A DNA stretch of 23,960 nt from Gemmatimonadales bacterium. Lineage in GTDB: Bacteria > Gemmatimonadota > Gemmatimonadetes > Gemmatimonadales > GWC2-71-9. Position 1 is the first letter of the stretch. Every line of letters starts with the position of its first letter. The stretch lies in contig JAUVRV010000002.1 of assembly GCA_030597435.1 (NCBI GenBank), positions 1-23,960 of the forward strand. Direction: 5' to 3'. Shown one piece after another: positions 7,735 through 15,938 of the stretch. Under the pieces are notes generated by a model, which saw only the letters and a list, made by a program, of their open reading frames with translations, made no database searches and was not told the origin of the DNA. Both the position numbers and the translations under genes were made by a program.

Positions 7735-8225
7735 ACAGCCTCCGGTGGACTACCGTCACGTTCGTGTTCCGCTAGCGCATCGAGTTCCGCCATTTGTCGA
7801 TCCAGCAATCGTCTGAATGCGTATAGGTAGGCGTTGAACTGGTGCTGAGCCTCCTCCAGGTCGCGTCGTACGCCGACCTCCGATTCGCGCGCCTCTTGGA
7901 CAATCTCATCGGCCTTGACCTTCGCCTCACGGATTATCACATCTACCTCTTTTTGAGCGGCCTTGTGCGTGGCCTCCCTCAACTGCTGAGCCATCATCAC
8001 CGCATCGTTGATGGCCTTTTCCCGTTCCCTCAATGACTTGAGCTGTTCGCGCAGGTTCTGCAGGCGCTCTTCCTGTAGGGCGCGTTCCTTCAGCAGTCGC
8101 TCCATCTCCGCGGCAACACGCTCCCGGAAATCCTCGACACCGGCCGTCTCATATCCGAATGCCGTGCGGCTGAACTCCTGAGCCCTAACGTCAATCGGTG
8201 TTAGTCTGAACTCCTCTTCCGTCAT
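7731..8225 (-). CDS. divIVA: DivIVA-domain cell-division/polarity protein
   Basis: A 164-residue predominantly coiled-coil protein. The N-terminus (LTPIDVRAQEFSRTAFGYE, residues 8-26) is the DivIVA membrane-binding module, with the conserved Phe and basic positions. A charged heptad-rich coil follows (about 35-150). DivIVA proteins bind negatively curved membrane at the septum or poles and recruit division or wall-synthesis factors. The ATG at 8225 overlaps the yggS stop (ATGA), and its own TGA overlaps the punA GTG, so the three genes are tightly coupled. Position after yggS and before ileS matches the classic yggS-sepF-yggT-divIVA-ileS order, here without sepF and yggT. The acidic C-terminus (HERDGSPPEAV) looks disordered. 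Confidence 0.88.
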   Translation of the reverse strand: MTEEEFRLTPIDVRAQEFSRTAFGYETAGVEDFRERVAAEMERLLKERALQEERLQNLREQLKSLREREKAINDAVMMAQQLREATHKAAQKEVDVIIREAKVKADEIVQEARESEVGVRRDLEEAQHQFNAYLYAFRRLLDRQMAELDALAEHERDGSPPEAV

Positions 8226-8920
8226 TTCGGTCGTTCTCCAAACAGAACCGTGCCTAACCGCAGAATCGTTGCGCCCTCGGCTACCGCGGACTCGTAATCC
8301 CCTGACATCCCCATTGAGAGTTCCGGCACTGCCATGCCACCGGTGGCAAGACCGTCGCGCAGCTCTCTCAATGCGGCAAACACTCTGCGCTGCTCGATCT
8401 CATTGTCGGTGTAGGGTGCCATAGTCATGAGACCTCGCAAGCGAAGTTGAGACAGTTCCACTACCCTGCACGCGAGCTCAGGCAGCACACTCGGCGCACA
8501 GCCGGTCGGGTGCGACTCCGGTGCCACGTTGACCTGCACGAGCACCTCGATCGGGGCCACGCCCACACTCAGCCGCTCCATCGAGCGTTGCAGTGCCTCG
8601 GCTACCCGAACTGAATCGATCGAGTGCACTAGGAAAAACCTCCCCGCAACATGCTTCGTCTTGTTGGTCTGCAAATGACCAATCAGGTGCCATCGCAGAT
8701 CCAGACCAGCCAGGCTATCCTGCTTGCCAAGCGCCTCTTGGACTCGGTTCTCTCCGACATCCAGCACACCGGCCGCGTGAGCCGCAGCGACCGCAGCCCG
8801 AGAGTGGCCTTTGGTTACGGCAACGACGCACACATCCTCTCGCAATCCTTCCCGCGCCTGAATCGACGCGATCTCATCCCGCACACGCGTCAGGTTCTGG
8901 GGCAGCACCGTAAAATCCAT
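8222..8920 (-). CDS. yggS: YggS/PLPBP-type pyridoxal-phosphate homeostasis protein
   Basis: A single-domain PLP-binding TIM-barrel protein of the YggS/PROSC family, which buffers pyridoxal phosphate and affects amino acid and keto acid balance; no enzyme activity is established. It has the PLP-binding lysine in VAVTKGHS (residue 37 counted from this ATG), GENRVQEAL, WHLIGHLQTNK, VNVAPESHPTG, LRGLMTMAPY and LSMGMSGDYESAVAEGATILRLGTVLFG, all canonical. A GTG two codons upstream (8926) is an alternative. The ATG at 8920 is preferred because a -35/-10-like pair at 8929-8957 would start transcription almost exactly at this ATG. The gene begins the yggS-divIVA-punA-ileS overlap chain, 56 bases after the DUF2723 gene. 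Confidence 0.93.
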   Translation of the reverse strand: MDFTVLPQNLTRVRDEIASIQAREGLREDVCVVAVTKGHSRAAVAAAHAAGVLDVGENRVQEALGKQDSLAGLDLRWHLIGHLQTNKTKHVAGRFFLVHSIDSVRVAEALQRSMERLSVGVAPIEVLVQVNVAPESHPTGCAPSVLPELACRVVELSQLRLRGLMTMAPYTDNEIEQRRVFAALRELRDGLATGGMAVPELSMGMSGDYESAVAEGATILRLGTVLFGERPK

Positions 8921-8928
8921 AGCCACTT

Positions 8929-8957
8929 ATCTTAGTCGTGCCGGCTGTCTACTACAA
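8929..8957 (-). promoter_or_regulatory. Possible promoter of yggS (leaderless geometry)
   Basis: On the minus strand TTGTAG (8957-8952) and TAAGAT (8934-8929) are 17 bases apart. The -10-like box ends eight bases before the yggS ATG, so a transcript would begin at or next to the start codon. Each box matches consensus only partly (3/6 and 4/6). This is a prediction from spacing, not a proven promoter. Confidence 0.35.
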
Positions 8958-8976
8958 GCGACTTCTCTTACATACG

Positions 8977-11400
8977 CTAGCCGCCGGTGTCGACCGGTGT
9001 GGTCGGCGAATCGTCCAGCTGAGATTGCACAGGCACTATCGACGAGTAGGCCGGAGACAAATGCAGCGCCCGCCGGTAGTTCTCCCTGGCCCGCTCCTGA
9101 TCGCCACGCACCAGGTACGCTTGACCCAGCGAGTAGAAGGGGAAGCTCAAGTTGGTGGCGATGTTGCGGTTGGTCGGATCCAGATCGAGCGTGTCGGCCT
9201 CGAGTAGGCCTGCATAGCGATACACGTTCCAGACGAGGGAATCGGTCCTCGGTATGTCGACGGGCACGTTCGAGTAAACCCCGGGGCCAAGCCGAGAGGT
9301 GTCGGGTTCACTTGCGACGTGCAGGCGGAGTAGCAAAGCTTCCTGGGTGAGGTAGTCGTCCAGCTGGATCCAGTTGCTGTTGCCAGCGGTCAGGGAGAAG
9401 TAGATCGGTCTACGATCCCAGTTTTCCAGGATCAGCCTCAGCATCAGCACATCTTTGACGTACATCGGAGTGCCAGCCGGATACACCTTGTCAATGCGAC
9501 CGGGGGTGAACCGCAGGGGATTAGACAGGAGCTGCGGCACCAGATTGACAATCTCCTCGTCCGTCATCGAATGGAGTCGCGGTGGCACGCTGTCCCCGGC
9601 AAGGTGCGCGAACCAGGGCGCTTGCTCGGGGTCGAAGCGCCGGATGGGATTGTCCCTCAGTTGCCGCAGATACCACTCTGTGTTGCCGAGGGACAGGTTC
9701 ACTACCGACACATCCTGTCGCACGCCCTCGACCTCCTGGATATACCACAGCGGGAACGTGTCGTTGTCCCCGTTGGTGAAAACGATCCCGTACGGCTCGG
9801 CCGATTGCAACAGACTGTAGGAGAAATCACGCGCCAACGTCGCCTCCGGCCTGTGCCTTCGACTCGCCGCGCTGAAGTTCAGTATGAAGGGAGCCAGCGC
9901 CGCCAGCAGTATGACAGCGGGAAGCACTGCCACTGAATCCCTTTCACCTACCTCAGACTGCACCCACGAGCGGAGCATGCTGTAAAGACCCGCCAGACCG
10001 ATGCCCGCAAACAGGCCCCACACCTGGAACGACACCGTGAAGAAATAGTCGCGTTCTCGAACCTCGTGCATCTCTAGACCGCGGAACTGGTCCCACCCCA
10101 ATGAGTATCCCGGTTTGAAGTTCATGTATCCCATGAGACCCGGGCCAGTCGCCAAGAACAGGATCAAGAGAAACCAGAACGCCGACCGGTCACGCTCCCA
10201 CAGGACCGACGCACCATAGATACCCAAAGATGTGACCACCATCGTGAATGGGATTCGCACAAGGGTGCACTGGGTCTCGCAGGCTCCAAACACCGGCTTC
10301 GTCGGCTCCAACCCCATCGCCCACTGCCAATCGAAGTACTGCACATAGTTCTGGATCTGCAGCAGGATCAGCGTGAGAGAACGACCGGGATTGCCCGCGC
10401 CCGATGGATAGATGGGGTTGTCCCATGGAGTTCGGGGCGGATACTGTTTGCGTTGGATCACATCCCACAGGCCGGTCCAAGTGGAAGGATCGGCCTCATT
10501 GATGAAGGGACCAACGTTGGCCCGGAAGTAGAGGAACAGATAGGTCGAGGCACCGACGACAGATATGGCAAGCACGGTTGCAGCAAAGCTGAGCCCTCCC
10601 ACCGTGGCCGCATAGATCGCCGCCGCCAGAAACACTATTCCACCGAGTACGAGTAGTGTTGTGTTTCCGAGACCAATGCCTATCAGCAGCGCCCAAACCC
10701 CGAGCAGCACCGCCCACTGGCCCCACTCCACCTTGCGATCATCTTCGTCTGGCAACGGCTCGGTCTTGAGAACATGCGCCATGAACCAGATGACGGCGGG
10801 GCCGACCAACAGGGCCAACAGGTGATTGCCGAGCGATACCGCGGCGAAGAAGACGACTAGCAATAGGATGTGCGGAGCGCGGGGTTCACCGCGGTGTTCC
10901 CGCCAGAGCCACATCAACCACGCGATGGCGGCGATGCTGAAAGCCGCCACCATGTAGACCTCTGTCTCGTTCGAGTTCTGCCAAACGGTGAATGCGAATG
11001 CGCTCATCAGCGCCGCTGCGGCGGCACCGCCATAGACAAACACCGGATCCGTCTGGTCGCCCGATCGCCCCTTCAACACTTGCGCCACCAGTAGGAACAG
11101 CAGTGCGGCACCAGCGGCGCTGAACATGGCCGTCAGCAGATTGGTGCGGTACGCAAACTCGCCAATGGGAACGAGGGTCGCCCAGACATTGGCGAGCAGA
11201 ATGAACAATGGAGTTCCTGGCGGGTGCGGTATTCCCAAGATCTTGGATGTGGCAATGAACTCGCCCGCATCCCAAAACGTGACCGTCGGCGCCAGGGTCC
11301 ACACGTAGCCGGCCAACACAACCACGAACATCGCGATTGCTGCCTTGTACGGTGGTCTGTCGGTGTCGCCGGACGCCGCAGATATCGTCTTTTCGCTCAT
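8977..11400 (-). CDS. DUF2723 (TMEM260-like, GT-C fold) multi-spanning membrane protein with C-terminal TPR-like tail
   Basis: An 807-residue integral membrane protein. The N-terminal DUF2723 domain has the hallmark TFWDAGEF (residues 41-48) followed by GIPHPPGTPLF, a D/E pair in the first periplasmic loop typical of GT-C glycosyltransferases that use lipid-linked sugars. About ten to twelve hydrophobic segments cover residues 20-500. The soluble C-terminal half contains FTNGDNDTFPLWYIQEVEGVR and ends with one TPR-like repeat (SLGQAYLVRGDQERARENYRRAL). The human homologue TMEM260 is a protein O-mannosyltransferase; bacterial members are uncharacterised, so glycosyl transfer here is inference. 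The ATG at 11400 is 21 bases after cdaA with no clear Shine-Dalgarno. No other glycosylation gene is nearby to suggest a substrate. Confidence 0.85.
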   Translation of the reverse strand: MSEKTISAASGDTDRPPYKAAIAMFVVVLAGYVWTLAPTVTFWDAGEFIATSKILGIPHPPGTPLFILLANVWATLVPIGEFAYRTNLLTAMFSAAGAALLFLLVAQVLKGRSGDQTDPVFVYGGAAAAALMSAFAFTVWQNSNETEVYMVAAFSIAAIAWLMWLWREHRGEPRAPHILLLVVFFAAVSLGNHLLALLVGPAVIWFMAHVLKTEPLPDEDDRKVEWGQWAVLLGVWALLIGIGLGNTTLLVLGGIVFLAAAIYAATVGGLSFAATVLAISVVGASTYLFLYFRANVGPFINEADPSTWTGLWDVIQRKQYPPRTPWDNPIYPSGAGNPGRSLTLILLQIQNYVQYFDWQWAMGLEPTKPVFGACETQCTLVRIPFTMVVTSLGIYGASVLWERDRSAFWFLLILFLATGPGLMGYMNFKPGYSLGWDQFRGLEMHEVRERDYFFTVSFQVWGLFAGIGLAGLYSMLRSWVQSEVGERDSVAVLPAVILLAALAPFILNFSAASRRHRPEATLARDFSYSLLQSAEPYGIVFTNGDNDTFPLWYIQEVEGVRQDVSVVNLSLGNTEWYLRQLRDNPIRRFDPEQAPWFAHLAGDSVPPRLHSMTDEEIVNLVPQLLSNPLRFTPGRIDKVYPAGTPMYVKDVLMLRLILENWDRRPIYFSLTAGNSNWIQLDDYLTQEALLLRLHVASEPDTSRLGPGVYSNVPVDIPRTDSLVWNVYRYAGLLEADTLDLDPTNRNIATNLSFPFYSLGQAYLVRGDQERARENYRRALHLSPAYSSIVPVQSQLDDSPTTPVDTGG

Positions 11401-11421
11401 TCTGTGGGTTATTCTCGGTGT

Positions 11422-12228
11422 TTAGGCTGGAGAAGCCTTACTAGACGTGTCGGACAGCGCAAGGGTCTGTCGGCTGCTGCCAGCGAGCGCGTCACCTACC
11501 TGGTCGGAGGTCACACCCCGTCGCAGCAAACCCCGGATTGCAATCGAGATCTTCGAAGTCTCCTCTGACACTACGATCACGACAGCATCGGTCTCTTCGG
11601 AAAGACCGAGCGCCGCCCGATGACGCGTCCCGAGGGACTTGTCGGTTACCGGGAATTGCGTCAGTGGTAACACGCATCCCGCGGCGACGATCTGGTTGCC
11701 CCGGACTATCACCGCCCCATCGTGCAGTGGCGAATAGGGCGTGAAAACCGTGGCCAATAGATCAGCAGACACATTCGCCTGCATCTCGGTTCCGGTTTCC
11801 AGGTAATCATTGAGAGATACTTCACCTTCTACGGCAATGATGGCGCCTGTCCCGTTGCGGGCCAGACGACTGACAGCGTCGGCGATCTCATCCGCCACTA
11901 CGTGCTGGTCCGTGTTGGTGAGGAATCTGATCGCGCGTGACGTGCCCATCCGCGCCAGCGCCTGACGTAGCTCCGGTTGGAATACAACCACCGCGGCAAA
12001 GGCACCGTACGTGAATATCAGGCCCAGCAGCGTCGTGATCATGTTCAGTTTGAATATGACCGCCACAAAGTACAGCAGCACCAGCGAGAGGAGACCGAGA
12101 AGGATTTGGAGCGCCCGCGTACCGGCAAGAAAGAGCAACAATCGGTAGATCACAAATGCTACCAGGAGAATCTCGATCACGTCCCTCAGGTCCGGGACGA
12201 GAAACGGAAACCGGTCCAGCGGCATCAT
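11422..12228 (-). CDS. cdaA: Membrane diadenylate cyclase CdaA (c-di-AMP synthase)
   Basis: A 268-residue CdaA/YbbP-type enzyme condensing two ATP into cyclic di-AMP, a messenger for potassium and osmotic balance and wall homeostasis. Three N-terminal membrane helices (about residues 16-34, 40-58, 63-83) precede the DAC domain (about 90-245). Catalytic motifs Asp170-Gly-Ala (SPLHDGAVI) and Arg202-His-Arg (GTRHRAALGLSE) are intact. Two adjacent ATGs exist. The first, at 12228, overlaps the folP stop (ATGA), while the second (12225) is better spaced from GAGGG. In Firmicutes cdaA is followed by cdaR and glmM; neither is found here, the next gene being the DUF2723 protein. The upstream partner is folP, an arrangement also seen in Gemmatimonadota-like genomes. 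Confidence 0.94.
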   Translation of the reverse strand: MMPLDRFPFLVPDLRDVIEILLVAFVIYRLLLFLAGTRALQILLGLLSLVLLYFVAVIFKLNMITTLLGLIFTYGAFAAVVVFQPELRQALARMGTSRAIRFLTNTDQHVVADEIADAVSRLARNGTGAIIAVEGEVSLNDYLETGTEMQANVSADLLATVFTPYSPLHDGAVIVRGNQIVAAGCVLPLTQFPVTDKSLGTRHRAALGLSEETDAVVIVVSEETSKISIAIRGLLRRGVTSDQVGDALAGSSRQTLALSDTSSKASPA

Positions 12229-13397
12229 GCCCTCTCAATCGCCTCAATCACGTCCATAACCTCCTTGACCAATCCCACGGCATGCACTCTCAACAGGCTG
12301 GCACCCTCCCAATATGCCGCCACACACGCGGCAGCTGTAGCCACATCCCGTTCCTGCGCCTGTCTCCCGGTCACTGCCCCGAGGAAGCGCTTTCTCGATG
12401 GACCGACCATCACCGGATAGCCCCGTGACACCACAGACTCCAAGCGCTTCAGTATCTCGTAATTCTGTTCCGGACGCTTGGAAAATCCCAGACCGGGATC
12501 GAGAACGATGCTCTCGCGCCTGACCCTTCGTGCCGCAGCCAGCTCAACCGACAGGTCGAGTTCCAGTAGGGTCTCGGCCACCACATCGTCGTAGGTCGCA
12601 TGATCATAGGTTGCCATCTCGGCGAACGAACCCCGCGAGTGCATCAATATGAGGCCTGCGCCGCGATCCGCACATACGTCCGCGATACCCGGATCGAACC
12701 TGAGTCCGGAAACGTCGTTGATGGCCCACGCCCCAGCTTCGAGGGCGCGCCGTGCCGTCGCCGATTTGACGGTGTCGACCGAGAGCGGGACCGCGGGATG
12801 CCGCCTGGCCAGTTCCGAGATAACGGGCTCCAACCTAAGCCATTCTTCTGCAGCCGTGACTGGTTCCGGTTTACCCGGTCGGGTGGACTCGGCCCCGATG
12901 TCCAACATGCCGGCTCCGTTCTGCAGCATCGATTCGGCGTGTCGCAGCGCGGAGTCCACGGTTGAGAATTCTCCACCGTCGCTGAAGGAATCTGGCGTGA
13001 TGTTGAGAATCCCAACCACGATCGGGCCAGCGAGAGCGACACGACCACACTGCATCACCCAGAACTCGGGCCGTCCCACCGCATCGTGGAGGCACTGTCC
13101 GATCTCGTGGAGAATCGCCTCTGGAACGTGGCCCGATCCAGATCGCAGCAGACTGGCGAGGTTGGAAGTTGATCCTGATAGGAGCATCCAGTCGTGGCCG
13201 GCAATGCTCTCGACGCCCTGGTTATGAGCAGCCGCGGCGGTCGCATCCCGATCGCCCGGCGTCATGTTGTCGAGGAGAAGTACTATTGGCGCAAGGCCCT
13301 GAGCGGCGGCGGCAGCCTTCGACTCGCTCATACCCCGCCGCACCAGCGCATCCCGGACTCGCTCCGGGCCGCGCGGTGCGATCGGAGTGACGTTCAC
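12225..13397 (-). CDS. folP: Dihydropteroate synthase with long N-terminal extension
   Basis: A 390-residue protein whose residues about 115-390 are a complete FolP TIM barrel, condensing 4-aminobenzoate with dihydropterin pyrophosphate in folate synthesis. Motifs: VVGILNITPDSFSDGG (127-142), GAGMLDIGAESTRPG, LSVDTVKSATARRALEAGAWAINDVSGL, VLDPGLGFSK and VGPSRKRFLG. Usual FolP proteins are 260-285 residues. The extra N-terminal part of about 110 residues is in the same continuous frame, with a recognisable alpha/beta pattern (APIVLLLDNM, DWMLLSG) but no identified domain. The GTG at 13397 overlaps the ftsH stop (GTGA) after a CGGGGGC run. Sulfonamide-target status follows from the family. Similar extended FolP proteins are known in some phyla, so the extension is probably genuine. 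Confidence 0.93.
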   Translation of the reverse strand: MNVTPIAPRGPERVRDALVRRGMSESKAAAAAQGLAPIVLLLDNMTPGDRDATAAAAHNQGVESIAGHDWMLLSGSTSNLASLLRSGSGHVPEAILHEIGQCLHDAVGRPEFWVMQCGRVALAGPIVVGILNITPDSFSDGGEFSTVDSALRHAESMLQNGAGMLDIGAESTRPGKPEPVTAAEEWLRLEPVISELARRHPAVPLSVDTVKSATARRALEAGAWAINDVSGLRFDPGIADVCADRGAGLILMHSRGSFAEMATYDHATYDDVVAETLLELDLSVELAAARRVRRESIVLDPGLGFSKRPEQNYEILKRLESVVSRGYPVMVGPSRKRFLGAVTGRQAQERDVATAAACVAAYWEGASLLRVHAVGLVKEVMDVIEAIERA

Positions 13398-15379
13398 GCC
13401 CCCGCTGGTTCCGCTGGTGGGGAACCTAACACGGGGCCCTGGTCAGAGACGGTCGAGTCCTCATCTGACGGGGGTGTGGTCGGCTCTTCTTTGTCCGCAG
13501 TGGGCGTGACCGGCAGTGGGGGCAGTTCCTTACCCTCGGCCAGCAACTCTACTTCCGTACGATCGATGGTCTCGCGCTCGAGCAGGACCTTTGCCATGCG
13601 GTGTAGGGTTTCCATATCGCCTTTGAGTATCACCCGGGCTCTCTCGTACGCCTCCTCGAGGATTCGCTTGATCTCATGGTCGACGAGCTCCGCCGTCTTG
13701 TCCGACACGTCCCTGTGTTGGGCAAACTCCCGGCCGAGGAATATCTGATGCTCATGATCGCCAACGGCGACCGGTCCAACTGCATCGCTCATCCCGAACT
13801 GCATCACCATCCGACGTGCCATGTCCGTTGCCTGCTGGATGTCTTGCGCCGCTCCGGTGGTGACTTTCTCGGGACCAAAGATCAGTTCCTCCGCAACCCG
13901 CCCACCGTAGGCCATAGCGAGGCGGCCGTGGATGAACTCCTTCTTGTAGTAATGTCGGTCTTCCTCAGGCAGCGAGAACGTGATACCGCCCGCGCGCCCC
14001 CGTGGCACGATGCTGACCTTGTGCACAGGGGCGAGCCCTGGAATCCTGATGCTGACCAGAGCATGACCCGCTTCGTGATATGCGGTGAGTTCCCGCTCCT
14101 CGTCGGTCACGACCGTGCTCTTCCGCTCTACACCCAGCATCACCTTGTCTTTGGCATCCTCGATGTCTTCCATCTCGACCGCCGGCTTGTCGCGCCGCGC
14201 GGCGAGCAGGGCAGACTCGTTGACGATGTTGGCCAGGTCGGCACCGGCCAAACCGACGGTCGCTTTGGCGATGGTCCCCAAATCTACGTCATTCGAGAGT
14301 GGGATCTTACGGACGTGGACCTTCAGGATCATCTCGCGGCCACGCACATCCGGCACGTCCACTACGATCTGGCGATCGAACCGTCCCGGCCGGAGGAGCG
14401 CGGGGTCCAACACGTCGGGCCGGTTAGTCGCCGCCAGCAGGATCACTCCCTCGTTCGATTCGAAGCCGTCCATCTCAACCAGGAGCTGATTCAGTGTCTG
14501 TTCCCGCTCGTCATGACCGCCCCCCAGCCCCGCCCCGCGGTGCCTGCCTACCGCGTCAATCTCGTCGATGAAGACGATGCAAGGAGCATGGGCCTTCCCC
14601 TGCTCGAACAAATCACGCACGCGCGACGCACCGACACCAACGAACATCTCCACGAAATCCGATCCGGACATCGAGAAGAACGGGCGGCCGGCTTCGCCCG
14701 CCACCGCTCTGGCCAGCAGGGTCTTACCTGTGCCCGGGGCACCGACGAGCAGCACGCCCTTGGGCAGGCGTCCCCCCAACCGTTGGAACTTCTGGGGATC
14801 CTTCAAGAACTCGATGATCTCTTCGAGTTCCACCTTGGCTTCGTCGCAACCTGCCACATCCTGGAAGCTGACTTTGGGTGTGTCGCCGGTGAGGAGCTTG
14901 GCCTTCGATTTACCGAAGGAAAACGCTCTGTTGCCACCCTGTTGAACTTGGCGGAAGAAGAAGATCCAGAGTCCGATCAAGATCACCCAGGGAAGCAGCT
15001 GGACGAAGATCGTTCCGAAGCCGGTCTTCGGCTCCACTGCCTTGATGGGAATGTTCTTCTCTTCGAGCCGCTCGACCAGCGACTCCGAATCCTGGATCGG
15101 CAGGACGGACTTGAACGTAGTCACTTCACGACCGTCACTCGCAACCGGCTGCTTGAACAACCCTTCGACGATCTTGCCCCGCTCGACTTCAACCTCTGCG
15201 ATGTTGTTCTGTGCCAACTCTCGGCTGAAGGTCGAATAAGGGACCTCAACGTGCTCGTCTCTCTTGGATCCGAGCGTCTGATAAAAGACCAGGGACACGA
15301 GCACAATCAGAACCCAGAACATCAGGTTCTTGCTCATGAGTCCCCAACCCAGTTTCTTCGGCGGCAATCTCTCGGCCAT
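13394..15379 (-). CDS. ftsH: ATP-dependent zinc metalloprotease FtsH
   Basis: A 661-residue membrane-anchored AAA protease degrading misfolded membrane proteins and short-lived regulators as a hexamer. Two membrane helices (about residues 19-36 and 122-142) flank a periplasmic domain. The AAA module has Walker A GAPGTGKT (213-220), the pore motif MFVGVGA, Walker B IVFIDEIDA (268-276) and the SRH with LLRPGRFDRQI. The zinc site HEAGH is at 435-439. The C-terminus is a proline/acidic tail (about 625-661). The ATG at 15379 has a strong AAGGAG at 15384-15389, overlapping the last codons of hpt. The order tilS-hpt-ftsH is widely conserved in bacteria. A long open frame on the opposite strand across this gene is a composition artefact. 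Confidence 0.98.
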   Translation of the reverse strand: MAERLPPKKLGWGLMSKNLMFWVLIVLVSLVFYQTLGSKRDEHVEVPYSTFSRELAQNNIAEVEVERGKIVEGLFKQPVASDGREVTTFKSVLPIQDSESLVERLEEKNIPIKAVEPKTGFGTIFVQLLPWVILIGLWIFFFRQVQQGGNRAFSFGKSKAKLLTGDTPKVSFQDVAGCDEAKVELEEIIEFLKDPQKFQRLGGRLPKGVLLVGAPGTGKTLLARAVAGEAGRPFFSMSGSDFVEMFVGVGASRVRDLFEQGKAHAPCIVFIDEIDAVGRHRGAGLGGGHDEREQTLNQLLVEMDGFESNEGVILLAATNRPDVLDPALLRPGRFDRQIVVDVPDVRGREMILKVHVRKIPLSNDVDLGTIAKATVGLAGADLANIVNESALLAARRDKPAVEMEDIEDAKDKVMLGVERKSTVVTDEERELTAYHEAGHALVSIRIPGLAPVHKVSIVPRGRAGGITFSLPEEDRHYYKKEFIHGRLAMAYGGRVAEELIFGPEKVTTGAAQDIQQATDMARRMVMQFGMSDAVGPVAVGDHEHQIFLGREFAQHRDVSDKTAELVDHEIKRILEEAYERARVILKGDMETLHRMAKVLLERETIDRTEVELLAEGKELPPLPVTPTADKEEPTTPPSDEDSTVSDQGPVLGSPPAEPAGA

Positions 15380-15380
15380 C

Positions 15381-15938
15381 CTACTCCTTCAAGCTTGCAA
15401 TGTACGGCAGGTAACGAAACTTCTCTGCACAATCGAGCCCGTAACCAACCAGAAATTTAGCAGGTGCATCGAAACCAACGAAACGAGGTTCCAGCACAGT
15501 TTCTTTCGCAATCCTCTTGTGCAACAGAGTACAAATCTCGAGGCTTGCCGGTTCCCGGGCCCGGAACAGCCGGACAAGGTGGTTCAGTGTCGTCCCCGAC
15601 TCTATGATGTCCTCTACCAGCAAGACATGCTTGCCGGCCACATCAGTTTCAGGATCGTACCGCAAGTGCACCTGTCCGCTCGATTCTCTGCCCGATCCAT
15701 ACGATGCAGCAGCGACAAAATCGATTTCATGTGGCCGCTGAATATAGCGTACCAGATCCGCCAGGAACATGAAGCTACCCTTCAGCAACCCAATCAGTAG
15801 CAACTCTCCCGACCTGTAATACTCCCCGATCTCCTGTCCAAGTTCCGCAACGCGCTGCTCGATCACGGTCGCCTCGAACACGACATCGCTCAAGACGATC
15901 TCGTCCGAGACGCTAACTCCGGTCGGTTGATCTGGCAT
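15381..15938 (-). CDS. hpt: Hypoxanthine phosphoribosyltransferase
   Basis: A 185-residue type I phosphoribosyltransferase that converts hypoxanthine (and usually guanine) with PRPP to the nucleotide. It has the early LLLIGLLKGSFMFLADLVR segment, the flexible-loop Ser-Tyr-Gly (AASYGSG), the PRPP motif HVLLVEDIIESGTTLN and the C-terminal FVGFDAPAKFLVGYGLDC that binds the purine. The PRPP motif has Glu-Ser where Asp-Thr is most common, a tolerated variant. The ATG at 15938 gives a 25-base overlap with the end of tilS; a TTG one codon earlier is possible. It would use purine bases released by the PNP encoded at 6904-7734. The tilS-hpt-ftsH arrangement supports the call. Confidence 0.95.
   Translation of the reverse strand: MPDQPTGVSVSDEIVLSDVVFEATVIEQRVAELGQEIGEYYRSGELLLIGLLKGSFMFLADLVRYIQRPHEIDFVAAASYGSGRESSGQVHLRYDPETDVAGKHVLLVEDIIESGTTLNHLVRLFRAREPASLEICTLLHKRIAKETVLEPRFVGFDAPAKFLVGYGLDCAEKFRYLPYIASLKE

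Noticed and set aside
13676..15460. A 594-codon open frame on the plus strand across ftsH
   Set aside because: It is exactly antisense to a complete FtsH with all catalytic motifs; the peptide is rich in His, Arg, Leu and Asp with no recognisable domain, as expected when codon bias keeps the opposite strand open.
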